Below, piece after piece: positions 1 through 6,617 of a stretch of 16,372 bases of DNA; position 1 is the stretch's first letter; every line of letters begins with the position of its first letter. The translations under genes and the position numbers were made by a program. The stretch comes from Chlamydiia bacterium (GTDB lineage Bacteria; Chlamydiota; Chlamydiia; Chlamydiales; Simkaniaceae), in the NCBI GenBank assembly GCA_020440405.1, contig JAGROF010000081.1:1-16372 (forward strand), in the 5' to 3' direction. Under the pieces are notes generated by a model that searched no databases, was not told the DNA's origin, and saw only the letters and a program-made list of their open reading frames with translations.

Positions 1-87
1 GAGATCCTTTTGCTGCTAGAGAAGACCGAATCTGGTGCTGCTCATGTTTTTTCACAAATAACTTCCTATTTATACTATTTATTATAA
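1..87 (+). CDS. Possible 3' end of an upstream gene (partial)
   Basis: One frame is open from the left edge to a TAA at 85-87 and reads as a 28-residue leucine-rich tail (begins EILLLLEKTESG). Another frame is also open over most of this stretch, so this is not unique. No homology can be judged from so short a piece. The 25 bases between this stop and tyrA contain only the tyrA ribosome binding site, which would fit an upstream gene in the same operon, but that is inference. Confidence 0.25.
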   Translation, partial: EILLLLEKTESGAAHVFSQITSYLYYLL

Positions 88-100
88 CATAGAAGATAGC

Positions 101-106
101 GAGGAG
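101..106 (+). promoter_or_regulatory. Ribosome binding site of tyrA
   Basis: GAGGAG lies six bases before the ATG at 113. It is a strong Shine-Dalgarno match and fixes the tyrA start. No convincing -35/-10 pair is visible upstream; a TATAAC at 83-88 has no -35 partner at proper spacing. Confidence 0.7.
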
Positions 107-112
107 TCAACA

Positions 113-928
113 ATGAAGCTAGGAATGATTGGAGGAGAGGGGAAAATGGGGCGTCTCTTTGCTCCCATCTTCGAAAAATACGTCGATGAAGTCGTAACCT
201 CTTCACAGCCAGTAGATATCGCAAAACACTGCGACATTATCGTATTCACCGTCCCGATTGAAGCAACTCCAGAGGTTATCGAAAGCCTCCTTCCACATAT
301 TGAAAAGCGGCATCTCCTGATGGACTTCACCTCCCTGAAGGAAAAGCCCTGCGCAGCTATGATGCACTCTCAAGGCTCTGTGATTGGCCTCCACCCTCTC
401 TTTGGCCCCTCTGTCCCCTCTCTTGAGGGACAAACCGTAGCCCTCTGCCCTCTGCGGCCTGGAAAGTGGCTTCCCTGGCTTACAGACCTCCTCGACAAAG
501 AAGGAGCAAAACGCATTGAAGTCACCCCACAGACCCATGATGAGATCATGGCCCTTGTGCAAAGCCTTGTTCATTTTTCCTCCCTTCTCTTTGCCGAAAC
601 CCTCCGCCAAAAGGGAGTCGACCCCCAAAAGCTCCTTGAAATGGCCACTCCTGTCTATAAGATGCAACTCCACATTGCACAACGGATCACCAACCAGTCT
701 CCTGAACTATACCGTGCGATTCAGTTTGAGAACCCCTACTTTCTTTCCCTTTTGGAAATCTACGAAAAGAGCTTTGCCACACTCAGGAAAATTGTCGCGT
801 CAAAGGATTCCAAAGGGTTTGAAACCTTTTTCAATAGCTGCCACACGTTCTTTGGCAAGGAGGCTCTTGAAGAAGGACAAAAAATGACCGATCAATTCAT
901 TGAAGTTCTAAAGAGAAACGCATGTTAG
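113..928 (+). CDS. tyrA: Prephenate dehydrogenase (TyrA, monofunctional)
   Basis: Oxidatively decarboxylates prephenate to 4-hydroxyphenylpyruvate with NAD(P), the committed step to tyrosine; cytoplasmic. The 271-residue protein starts directly with a Rossmann fold whose GGEGKMG motif (residues 7-13) replaces the usual GxGxxG in the way E. coli TyrA does (GGGGQMG). It then has HPLFGP (94-99), matching the family HPMFGP, and HDEIMALVQSLVHF (142-155), matching the conserved HD..M..IQALRHF. The C-terminal dimerisation half also follows E. coli TyrA closely (SSPIYRLEL versus ATPVYKMQL). The N-terminal chorismate mutase domain of the E. coli enzyme is absent. The gene overlaps aroDE by 7 bases (ATGTTAG), so the two are translationally coupled parts of one aromatic pathway operon. 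Chlamydiaceae such as C. trachomatis lack this step. Confidence 0.93.
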   Translation: MKLGMIGGEGKMGRLFAPIFEKYVDEVVTSSQPVDIAKHCDIIVFTVPIEATPEVIESLLPHIEKRHLLMDFTSLKEKPCAAMMHSQGSVIGLHPLFGPSVPSLEGQTVALCPLRPGKWLPWLTDLLDKEGAKRIEVTPQTHDEIMALVQSLVHFSSLLFAETLRQKGVDPQKLLEMATPVYKMQLHIAQRITNQSPELYRAIQFENPYFLSLLEIYEKSFATLRKIVASKDSKGFETFFNSCHTFFGKEALEEGQKMTDQFIEVLKRNAC

Positions 929-2352
929 TGATTTCAATTCAAGGAAGTTTTGAGGAAGCCAAACAGACGATTCAACAGGCGCATCATGTGGGAGAGCTCA
1001 TTGAACTCCGGATCGATCTCTTAGAAAAAAATGACCTGAGCCATATCTCGAAACTCAAAAGCTTTGCGAAACTTCCCGTTATTTTTACCCTGCGTCGGAA
1101 AGATCAAGGAGGGGCTTTTGAAGGGAATGAACGGGAGCGGAAAGAAAAGATTCTAGAGCTCCTTTCTCTCAAACCCGATTATGTCGACCTTGAATATGAC
1201 TGCACCTTTGCAGATAAGGTCAACGTCCCACTGATTGCATCTTACCATGATTTTGAAAAGACCCCAGAAAATCTCGATGCTGTACTTGCAGAGATGAATC
1301 GCTTTCCTGCTGCCATTAAAAAAATAGCCACCTTTGCTCATTCTTCTTTGGATGCTCTGCGGATACTTCAACTTGTCCAAACGCACAAGATCGCGGGGAT
1401 GTGTATGGGAGAAAAGGGGAAAATCACACGCATTCTAGGACCTGTTGTGGATACTCCTCTTGTCTATGCCTCTCTAGGAAAAGAAACAGCCCCTGGACAA
1501 GTGTCAGCTAAGGAATTGATCGGTCTTTACCACTTTAACCACCTCAATAGGCAGACCAAAATCTATGGGTTAATTGGGGACCCTGTAGACAAAAGTATCG
1601 GCCACCTCTGCCATAATCACGTATTTCAAAAGGAAAAAGAGAATGCTGTCTACGTTAAAATCCCTCTAACGCCTTCTGAAGTGGCGGGATTTTTTCATGA
1701 GATTGCCTCCCTTCCTTTCTATGGATTGAGTGTCACGATGCCCCTGAAGGAAAAAGTGGCCCCTTTTCTAGATGGAGTTGACAAAGAAGCCAAAAAGATG
1801 GGAGCTATCAATACCCTCACTAAACGGGAAGGGAAATGGTTTGGAACCAATACCGATGGAGATGGGGCATTAGATGCCCTTGAAACAAAAGGAACCGTCC
1901 AAGGCAAAATCCTTCTTATTATTGGAGCGGGAGGAGCTGCAAAAGCCATTGCCCACGCCGCCAAGGACCGAGGGGGAAAAATCATCATTGCCAATCGCAC
2001 CGCAAAAAAAGGGGAGATTCTTGCGACTCAAGTGGAAGGTATGGCAACCTCTCTAGAAGAGCTCCCAGATTATGATATTTTAATCAACACCACTCCCATT
2101 GGAATGGCTCCCGCTATCCAATACCTCCCGATTCCTGAAGAAAGCATCCGAGATAAGAAAGTGATTTTTGATGTGATTTCCAATCCTAAAGAGACAAAAC
2201 TTCTCAATATCGGGCTCAACAAAGGGGGACAGATCGTCTATGGGTATGAAATGTTTTCCAGACAAGCTCTAAGGCAGCTCAAAAGTTGGCTCGATCGCCC
2301 TTTGGAAGAGGAAAAGATTCTGTCTTTAATCGAAAGCTTTGCCTTCCTCTGA
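922..2352 (+). CDS. aroDE: Bifunctional 3-dehydroquinate dehydratase / shikimate dehydrogenase
   Basis: Catalyses steps three and four of the shikimate pathway: 3-dehydroquinate to 3-dehydroshikimate, then NADPH reduction to shikimate. Residues about 1-208 are a type I dehydroquinase: ELRIDLLE (28-35), SYHDFEKTP (107-115) with catalytic His109, and KKIATFA (133-139) with Lys134 as the likely Schiff-base lysine. Residues about 213-476 are shikimate dehydrogenase: VTMPLKEKV (271-279) with catalytic Lys276, GTNTDGDG (308-315) with Asp312, GAGGAAKA (335-342) for NADP, ANRTAKKG (357-364), and NTTPIGM (389-395). This D-E fusion order is the one known in chlamydiae and plants. The 476-residue length equals the sum of the two domains. 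The shikimate-binding motif is altered: family SxSP reads Ser225-Ile-Gly-His here, so the second serine is Gly227 and the proline is His228. The 3' end overlaps the convergent kinase gene by 27 bases. Confidence 0.95.
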   Translation: MLVISIQGSFEEAKQTIQQAHHVGELIELRIDLLEKNDLSHISKLKSFAKLPVIFTLRRKDQGGAFEGNERERKEKILELLSLKPDYVDLEYDCTFADKVNVPLIASYHDFEKTPENLDAVLAEMNRFPAAIKKIATFAHSSLDALRILQLVQTHKIAGMCMGEKGKITRILGPVVDTPLVYASLGKETAPGQVSAKELIGLYHFNHLNRQTKIYGLIGDPVDKSIGHLCHNHVFQKEKENAVYVKIPLTPSEVAGFFHEIASLPFYGLSVTMPLKEKVAPFLDGVDKEAKKMGAINTLTKREGKWFGTNTDGDGALDALETKGTVQGKILLIIGAGGAAKAIAHAAKDRGGKIIIANRTAKKGEILATQVEGMATSLEELPDYDILINTTPIGMAPAIQYLPIPEESIRDKKVIFDVISNPKETKLLNIGLNKGGQIVYGYEMFSRQALRQLKSWLDRPLEEEKILSLIESFAFL

Positions 2353-3393
2353 AATCTGGCAACGAATTTCTTCCCAAATGGCTTCAGGAATTTCAGCCCC
2401 TACGCGTCTGATCACGTGGGATGCTACTAAAGCTCCCATCCAAGCGCACTTCTGCAACGGTTCTCCTTGGAGATAGCCATGCAGAAACCCACTTGCATAC
2501 AAGTCTCCTGCTCCCGTTGTGTCAATGGTACTGACCGAAAACGCTTCCATGTATACTTTCTCAGAACCACAGCGTGCCCATGAGCCTCTTTCACTCATAG
2601 TGACAACCACTACCTCACAAAAAGCAGACAGCTTATCACACGCACTTGTGGCTGAAAGCCCTGTGAGCTCTTTCGCTTCTCGCTCGTTGCAAAGCAAAAT
2701 GTCTATGTATTTATCGAGGATGTCATGGATAAATTCTTTATTCCGACGCACAATTTCAGGGTTTCCAAGGTCCATCGAAATCTTGAGCCCCGCTTTCCTG
2801 GCCATTTTCAAAGTCCGAATCACAAGATCGGGATCGACCAATTGAAACCCTTCTATGTGGAAAAGCTTTGCCTTTTCAAAAATCTTTGGGTTGATATCAA
2901 AGTCTGCTAAACTATGAGAGGCTCCCAGGTAGGTGCGAAAGGTTCTCTCTCCATCTGGAGTGATCAAACAAATTGCTTGCCCTGTTGGCAGGGGTCCTTT
3001 TTCCAAAAGGGGAGTAATCCCAATTTCTTGCATTTTCTTCCAGTAGTATTCTCCTTTATCATCGGATCCGACTTTACCAATGATGGCGCACTTTTCCCCC
3101 AAATGACTTAACCCTTTAATGACATTTGCCCCACTTCCTCCTGGAACCATTTTAGAAACCCCCTTATTCTTTTCTAAAATTGAAGAAAGGGTTGGATAGT
3201 CAATCGGCGCCCACCCCCCTTTTTCATTGGTCATTAGACGCAGTTGATCGTCCGTAATAAAAAAGTAATGGTCAATAATCGCTGCACTTAAGGTCACAAC
3301 CTGATAGTCTGATAACTCACTTTCTTCCGCTGAAAGCAGGTTAGGCATTATAAAGATATAAAGTGTCAAAAGGTAGGTCGCAAAACGGGCCAT
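2326..3393 (-). CDS. PfkB-family (adenosine/ribokinase-like) kinase with predicted signal peptide
   Basis: An ATP-dependent sugar or nucleoside kinase of the ribokinase superfamily; the layout is closest to the adenosine-kinase-like branch. Visible motifs are GGSGANVIKGLSHLG (85-99), GKVGSDDKGEYY (106-117), TPDGERTFRTYLGAS (145-159), NEREAKELTG (236-245) containing the NxxE element, and DTTGAGDLYASGF (291-303), the anion-hole signature with catalytic base Asp297. The N-terminus is odd. Family members normally begin just before the first strand (here QVVTLSAAIID, 31-41). This one has about 28 extra residues: MAR, then a hydrophobic run at 4-22 ending LLSA before EES, which is a good Sec signal peptide. 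The start is supported by AGGGAG close before the ATG; the alternative Met16 lacks a comparable site. The substrate cannot be told. The gene is convergent with aroDE and not in its operon. Confidence 0.9.
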   Translation of the reverse strand: MARFATYLLTLYIFIMPNLLSAEESELSDYQVVTLSAAIIDHYFFITDDQLRLMTNEKGGWAPIDYPTLSSILEKNKGVSKMVPGGSGANVIKGLSHLGEKCAIIGKVGSDDKGEYYWKKMQEIGITPLLEKGPLPTGQAICLITPDGERTFRTYLGASHSLADFDINPKIFEKAKLFHIEGFQLVDPDLVIRTLKMARKAGLKISMDLGNPEIVRRNKEFIHDILDKYIDILLCNEREAKELTGLSATSACDKLSAFCEVVVVTMSERGSWARCGSEKVYMEAFSVSTIDTTGAGDLYASGFLHGYLQGEPLQKCAWMGALVASHVIRRVGAEIPEAIWEEIRCQISEEGKAFD

Positions 3394-3464
3394 GTTCTCC
3401 CTATAAGTTTCGAGTTTTTTTTAAGTCCTTGCGAAGGATAAAAATTTCTCTATTTTTTGGCATT

Positions 3465-3502
3465 AAAAAAAGAGCCTTGCATGATTGCAAGGCCCTTTTC
3501 TT
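3465..3502 (-). terminator. Rho-independent terminator of the TPR-like gene
   Basis: GCCTTGCA (3474-3481) and TGCAAGGC (3486-3493) form a perfect 8-bp stem around a TGAT loop, with further imperfect A:T-rich pairing outside. Read on the minus strand, a run of seven T follows the stem. It lies about 100 bases after the stop of the minus-strand gene ending at 3600 and before the kinase start, so the two minus-strand genes are separate transcripts. On the plus strand the tail is CCCTTTTCTT, a weaker U-tract. Confidence 0.8.
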
Positions 3503-3599
3503 GGTTTGGATAGAACATGGATTTGTTATCAAAAGGCGTATTAATAAAGCATTTTTTATATGAAACTAAGTACTATTATACACAATATTATTATGAAAA

Positions 3600-4232
3600 T
3601 CAAGTGTGGAAGAGCTTTAAAATTAATCTTTTGTAGAAAGGTATATAATAAAGTTTTTTCTCTAGGATTTTTGTCCCGCTATGGCACGGGTCAACACGAT
3701 GTGCTAAATAGTGGTAGCACTCTGCAACCTCCCGCTTCCCAACCGATAGACTGTAGAGCCCCATTAAAACCATAAACCCTCTAAATTCAGAGACATGAAA
3801 CGTTTTCCTGTGGGGGAGAAATTCCTGCAAACTTCCCTGGTGGTTGAAAAGCTCTGGGACTTTTTGAGGAGTTTTTCGCCTAAGACAGAGGTCTCCATAG
3901 TTGATCCGCGCAAAAAGATAATGAGGATTTTTTTTAAAATTTTCTTCAATCAAGTGGTCACTTTGTCGAATCTTTCTTTGAGAAATCATGATAAACGTTA
4001 AAAGATTCAAAATTTCCGGATGATCTGGATGCTGCTCGAGAAAGGTTTCGACCTCTTTTTTTCCTTTTTTGAGATCGGTTTGCGCTAAAGAATAAAGGGA
4101 TAAAAAGGTTTCGAGTTCTACTGCAGTGAAGGTCTGTTTCAAATGAGAAAGATCTTGCTTCCAAGTTACGGTGTGGGGAGGAAGATAAAAGTGCGGCGTT
4201 CGTTGCTCGGGAATCAAAAGTGTATTTTTCAT
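3600..4232 (-). CDS. TPR-like helical repeat protein, unknown function
   Basis: About 210 residues from the ATG at 4232. The frame continues open to a TTG at 4277 that would add 15 residues; neither has a clear Shine-Dalgarno, and ATG is preferred only as the commoner codon. The middle is built of paired amphipathic helices with tetratricopeptide-like spacing and residues: a Leu/Ala-rich helix, a KKGKKEVETFLEQHPDHPE turn and an EILNLL helix in the first half, and a GFMVLMGLYSLSVGKREVAE pair near the C-terminus. There is no signal peptide and no membrane segment. The tail is basic (KKLYYIPFYKRLILK). TPR proteins usually act as protein-interaction scaffolds, and in chlamydiae some are type III secretion chaperones, but nothing here shows that role. 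It is divergent from the dicarboxylate transporter. Confidence 0.7.
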   Translation of the reverse strand: MKNTLLIPEQRTPHFYLPPHTVTWKQDLSHLKQTFTAVELETFLSLYSLAQTDLKKGKKEVETFLEQHPDHPEILNLLTFIMISQRKIRQSDHLIEENFKKNPHYLFARINYGDLCLRRKTPQKVPELFNHQGSLQEFLPHRKTFHVSEFRGFMVLMGLYSLSVGKREVAECYHYLAHRVDPCHSGTKILEKKLYYIPFYKRLILKLFHT

Positions 4233-4261
4233 TTGCTTAAAATTTTTCTGGACCCTAAGAT
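4233..4261 (+). promoter_or_regulatory. Weak candidate promoter for the transporter operon
   Basis: TTGCTT (4233-4238), 17 bases, then TAAGAT (4256-4261): correct spacing but only partial match to consensus. It would place the transcript start about 30 bases before the transporter ATG at 4300, and would overlap the start region of the divergent TPR-like gene. Offered only as a candidate. Confidence 0.3.
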
Positions 4262-4299
4262 TTAGCTCTTTCGTCAATGTTACAAAAGTCGAATATCAT

Positions 4300-5712
4300 A
4301 TGTCTAGAGTCTTGAATAAAAAACTCATCTCTTTCGCACTCAGTATTATTATTGGAGTCCTCATTTGGAACCTAAAGCCCCCTGAAGGGGTGACCACGCA
4401 AGCGATGCACATGTTTGCGATTTTCATCTTTACAGTGATTGGAATCATTCTACGTCCCGTTCCTATCGGGACTTTTGCCTTTCTAGGACTTGTTCTAACA
4501 GCCGCCACCAAGACTCTGAGTTTTGACGAGGCCTTTAGTGGCTTTGTTCACCCGATTGTCTGGTTGATTGTGATTGCATTCTTCATTTCCCGAGGGTTTA
4601 TCAAAACTGGATTAGGAGAACGGATTGCGTATGTCATTATTAAATACCTGGGAAAAAATACGCTGGGCATGGGGTATGGAATGGTCTTAACCGATTTAGT
4701 GCTTGCTCCTGCGATTCCCAGTGTGACAGCCCGTGTGGGGGGAATTATTTTCCCAATTGTCAATTCTCTTGCTAAGGCTTTTGGAAGTGAGCCCTATAGT
4801 CACCCTCGGAGGCTAGGCTCTTTTCTCATTAAAGCGACATTCCAAGGATCCATCATTACAAGTGGTATGTTTCTTACATCGATGGCTGGAAATCCTTTGG
4901 TTGCAGATATTGCAGGGGGAATTGGTGTGAAAATTACGTGGGGAACCTGGGCGCTAGCCGCGTCTGTTCCGGGCCTGGTCTGTTTGGCTATCATCCCTTT
5001 GTTCCTGTATAAAATGTATCCTCCAGAGATAAAAGAAACTCCCAATGCACGCTCATTTGCAGAAGAGAAGCTGAAAGAAATGGGAAAAATGCGAATTCAA
5101 GAGTGGATTATGATCTTCTCCTTTTTGTTTTTGATCACCTTGTGGATCTTAGGCCCTTTTATTGGGATGCCTGCAGTCATCGCCGCTTTAATTGGCCTTG
5201 TGATTCTCCTCCTTACCTCTGTTTTGACATGGGACGATGTGATCAAGGAAAAAGGAGCTTGGAATACCCTCATGTGGTTTGCCACATTGATTATGATGGC
5301 CACTTATATCAACAAGCTGGGACTCACGACTTGGTTTAGTGGATTTGTACAAGGACATGTTCAGGGCTTCCCTTGGTTCACCGCCTTTATTATCCTTGCT
5401 CTTGTTTACTTTTATAGCCACTACTTCTTTGCAAGTATTGTTGCTCACATTGGTTCGATGTACTCTGCCTTCTTAGTGTTAATGGTCGCTTTGGGCGCCC
5501 CTCCGATGATTTCTGCACTGACCTTAGGATTTTTCAGTAACTTGATGGGAGGAATCACCCACTATGGCTGTGGCCCTGCACCGATCTTCTTTGGATCGGG
5601 ATATGTAAAAATTACCGAATGGTGGAAGTTTGGGCTCTATGCTAGTATCATTAACATTGTGATCTACTTCACCATTGGTACTGGATGGTGGAAGCTCCTT
5701 GGCCATCTATGA
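4300..5712 (+). CDS. DASS-family dicarboxylate translocator (2-oxoglutarate/malate type)
   Basis: A 470-residue inner-membrane carrier of the divalent anion:sodium symporter family, with about 11-13 hydrophobic segments from residue 9 to the C-terminus. It resembles the branch shared by chlamydiae and plant plastids (2-oxoglutarate/malate translocator), including TSMAGNPL (193-200) and THYGCGPAPIFFGSGY (420-435), the two places where other family members have their Ser-Asn-Thr substrate loops. A hydrophilic loop at 243-266 lies mid-protein. The likely job is import of host C4/C5 dicarboxylates or exchange of malate for 2-oxoglutarate, which would feed the TCA cycle to which the nearby aconitase belongs. 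The direction and the coupling ion cannot be read from sequence. No clear ribosome binding site precedes the ATG. Its TGA overlaps the ATG of the SET gene (ATGA, 5709-5712), so the two form an operon. Confidence 0.9.
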   Translation: MSRVLNKKLISFALSIIIGVLIWNLKPPEGVTTQAMHMFAIFIFTVIGIILRPVPIGTFAFLGLVLTAATKTLSFDEAFSGFVHPIVWLIVIAFFISRGFIKTGLGERIAYVIIKYLGKNTLGMGYGMVLTDLVLAPAIPSVTARVGGIIFPIVNSLAKAFGSEPYSHPRRLGSFLIKATFQGSIITSGMFLTSMAGNPLVADIAGGIGVKITWGTWALAASVPGLVCLAIIPLFLYKMYPPEIKETPNARSFAEEKLKEMGKMRIQEWIMIFSFLFLITLWILGPFIGMPAVIAALIGLVILLLTSVLTWDDVIKEKGAWNTLMWFATLIMMATYINKLGLTTWFSGFVQGHVQGFPWFTAFIILALVYFYSHYFFASIVAHIGSMYSAFLVLMVALGAPPMISALTLGFFSNLMGGITHYGCGPAPIFFGSGYVKITEWWKFGLYASIINIVIYFTIGTGWWKLLGHL

Positions 5713-6551
5713 GCTCTTTACTCGATGCTTGGAAGAAGGGGGAGTGGGGACTTGATGCTCAAACCAAAGAGGGGAACACCCTTCTCCACTTTGCTGTCAT
5801 CGAGGACCACCCCGGCCTTGTAGAGCAGCTTTTGCAAAAAAACGCTAAAATCCTTCCCAATCAATGGGGACTCACACCGGCTCATCTTACGCAACTTTTA
5901 AACCGCTTGAACCCTCTGCGTCCTCAAGAAGAGCGCTCGATTCTCATCTACCGGAACCGTGATGAAAAAATCCACCCTATGCCCTTAAAGGAATTCGAAG
6001 AGCGCTTAGAAATCACCTATACCGATTCTCTCATCTTTGATTCCATCAAAACAATTCACCAAGTGGCTAAGAAATGCGCCCGAAAAATGCAAAAAAAAGA
6101 GCTCCGACAGATGAACCATTGGACTCTATGCCTTCATAAATCCCATATGGGCCTTCCTCGAGAGGATCTCTATTACATCCGGTGGATCAATCGCTACTTA
6201 GGCTATGGCGTTTTTGCTGCCAAACCCATTCCTGCCAACACCTATATCGGAGAGTACACGGGAATCATCAAGCGGCGGAACAACCGGAAAAACCGCTTTA
6301 ACGACTATGTCTTTAGCTATGACCTTTGTGGAAAAGCAACGCGGTGGTGCATTGATGCCAAACACACAGGGAATTTTACCCGATTTTTAAACCATAGCGA
6401 CACACCCAATCTGACTTCACGCTGGGTCATTAAGGATGGGATCACTCATATCATCCTTTTCTCCAACCGGTTCATCCCCCAAGGAGCGCAAATGACCTAC
6501 TGCTACGGTCCTTGGTATTGGCGCAGCCGTTCTGCCCCTGCCCCTCTATAA
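5709..6551 (+). CDS. SET-domain protein lysine methyltransferase with N-terminal ankyrin repeat
   Basis: A 280-residue protein, cytoplasmic or secreted, predicted to transfer a methyl group from S-adenosylmethionine to a protein lysine. Residues about 15-65 hold one clear ankyrin repeat (KEGNTLLHFAVIEDHPGLVEQLL) and the start of a second (WGLTPAHL). The SET domain spans about 155-267: GYGVFAAKPIPANTYIGEY (165-183) binds the cofactor, RFLNHSDTPNL (225-235) is the pseudoknot signature, and TYCYG (263-267) carries the catalytic tyrosine. A basic patch KRRNNRKNR lies in the SET insert. Chlamydial SET proteins are known: C. pneumoniae cpnSET methylates the histone-like Hc1, and C. trachomatis NUE is secreted to the host nucleus. 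Either role is possible here. The start at 5709 is chosen for the four-base overlap with the transporter stop; an in-frame ATG at 5685 would add eight residues. Confidence 0.9.
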   Translation: MSSLLDAWKKGEWGLDAQTKEGNTLLHFAVIEDHPGLVEQLLQKNAKILPNQWGLTPAHLTQLLNRLNPLRPQEERSILIYRNRDEKIHPMPLKEFEERLEITYTDSLIFDSIKTIHQVAKKCARKMQKKELRQMNHWTLCLHKSHMGLPREDLYYIRWINRYLGYGVFAAKPIPANTYIGEYTGIIKRRNNRKNRFNDYVFSYDLCGKATRWCIDAKHTGNFTRFLNHSDTPNLTSRWVIKDGITHIILFSNRFIPQGAQMTYCYGPWYWRSRSAPAPL

Positions 6552-6617
6552 AATTCTTTAGGGAAAAATAGGGGTCTGATATGGTGCAAATTAATGGAAT
6601 AATCATAGGTTTACCTC

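Noticed and set aside
51..88. Promoter for tyrA formed by TTCACA and TATAAC
   Set aside because: The spacing of 26 bases is too long for a functional pair.
203..682. 159-codon open frame antisense to tyrA
   Set aside because: It lies wholly within the well-supported tyrA gene and has no recognisable motif or ribosome binding site.
5685..5708. Earlier ATG for the SET protein
   Set aside because: It lies inside the transporter gene without a ribosome binding site; the ATGA overlap at 5709 is the typical coupled start. It cannot be excluded fully.
6552..6617. Promoter or riboswitch before aconitase
   Set aside because: The 66-base gap contains only weak box-like matches and no stable hairpin that I could find by eye.
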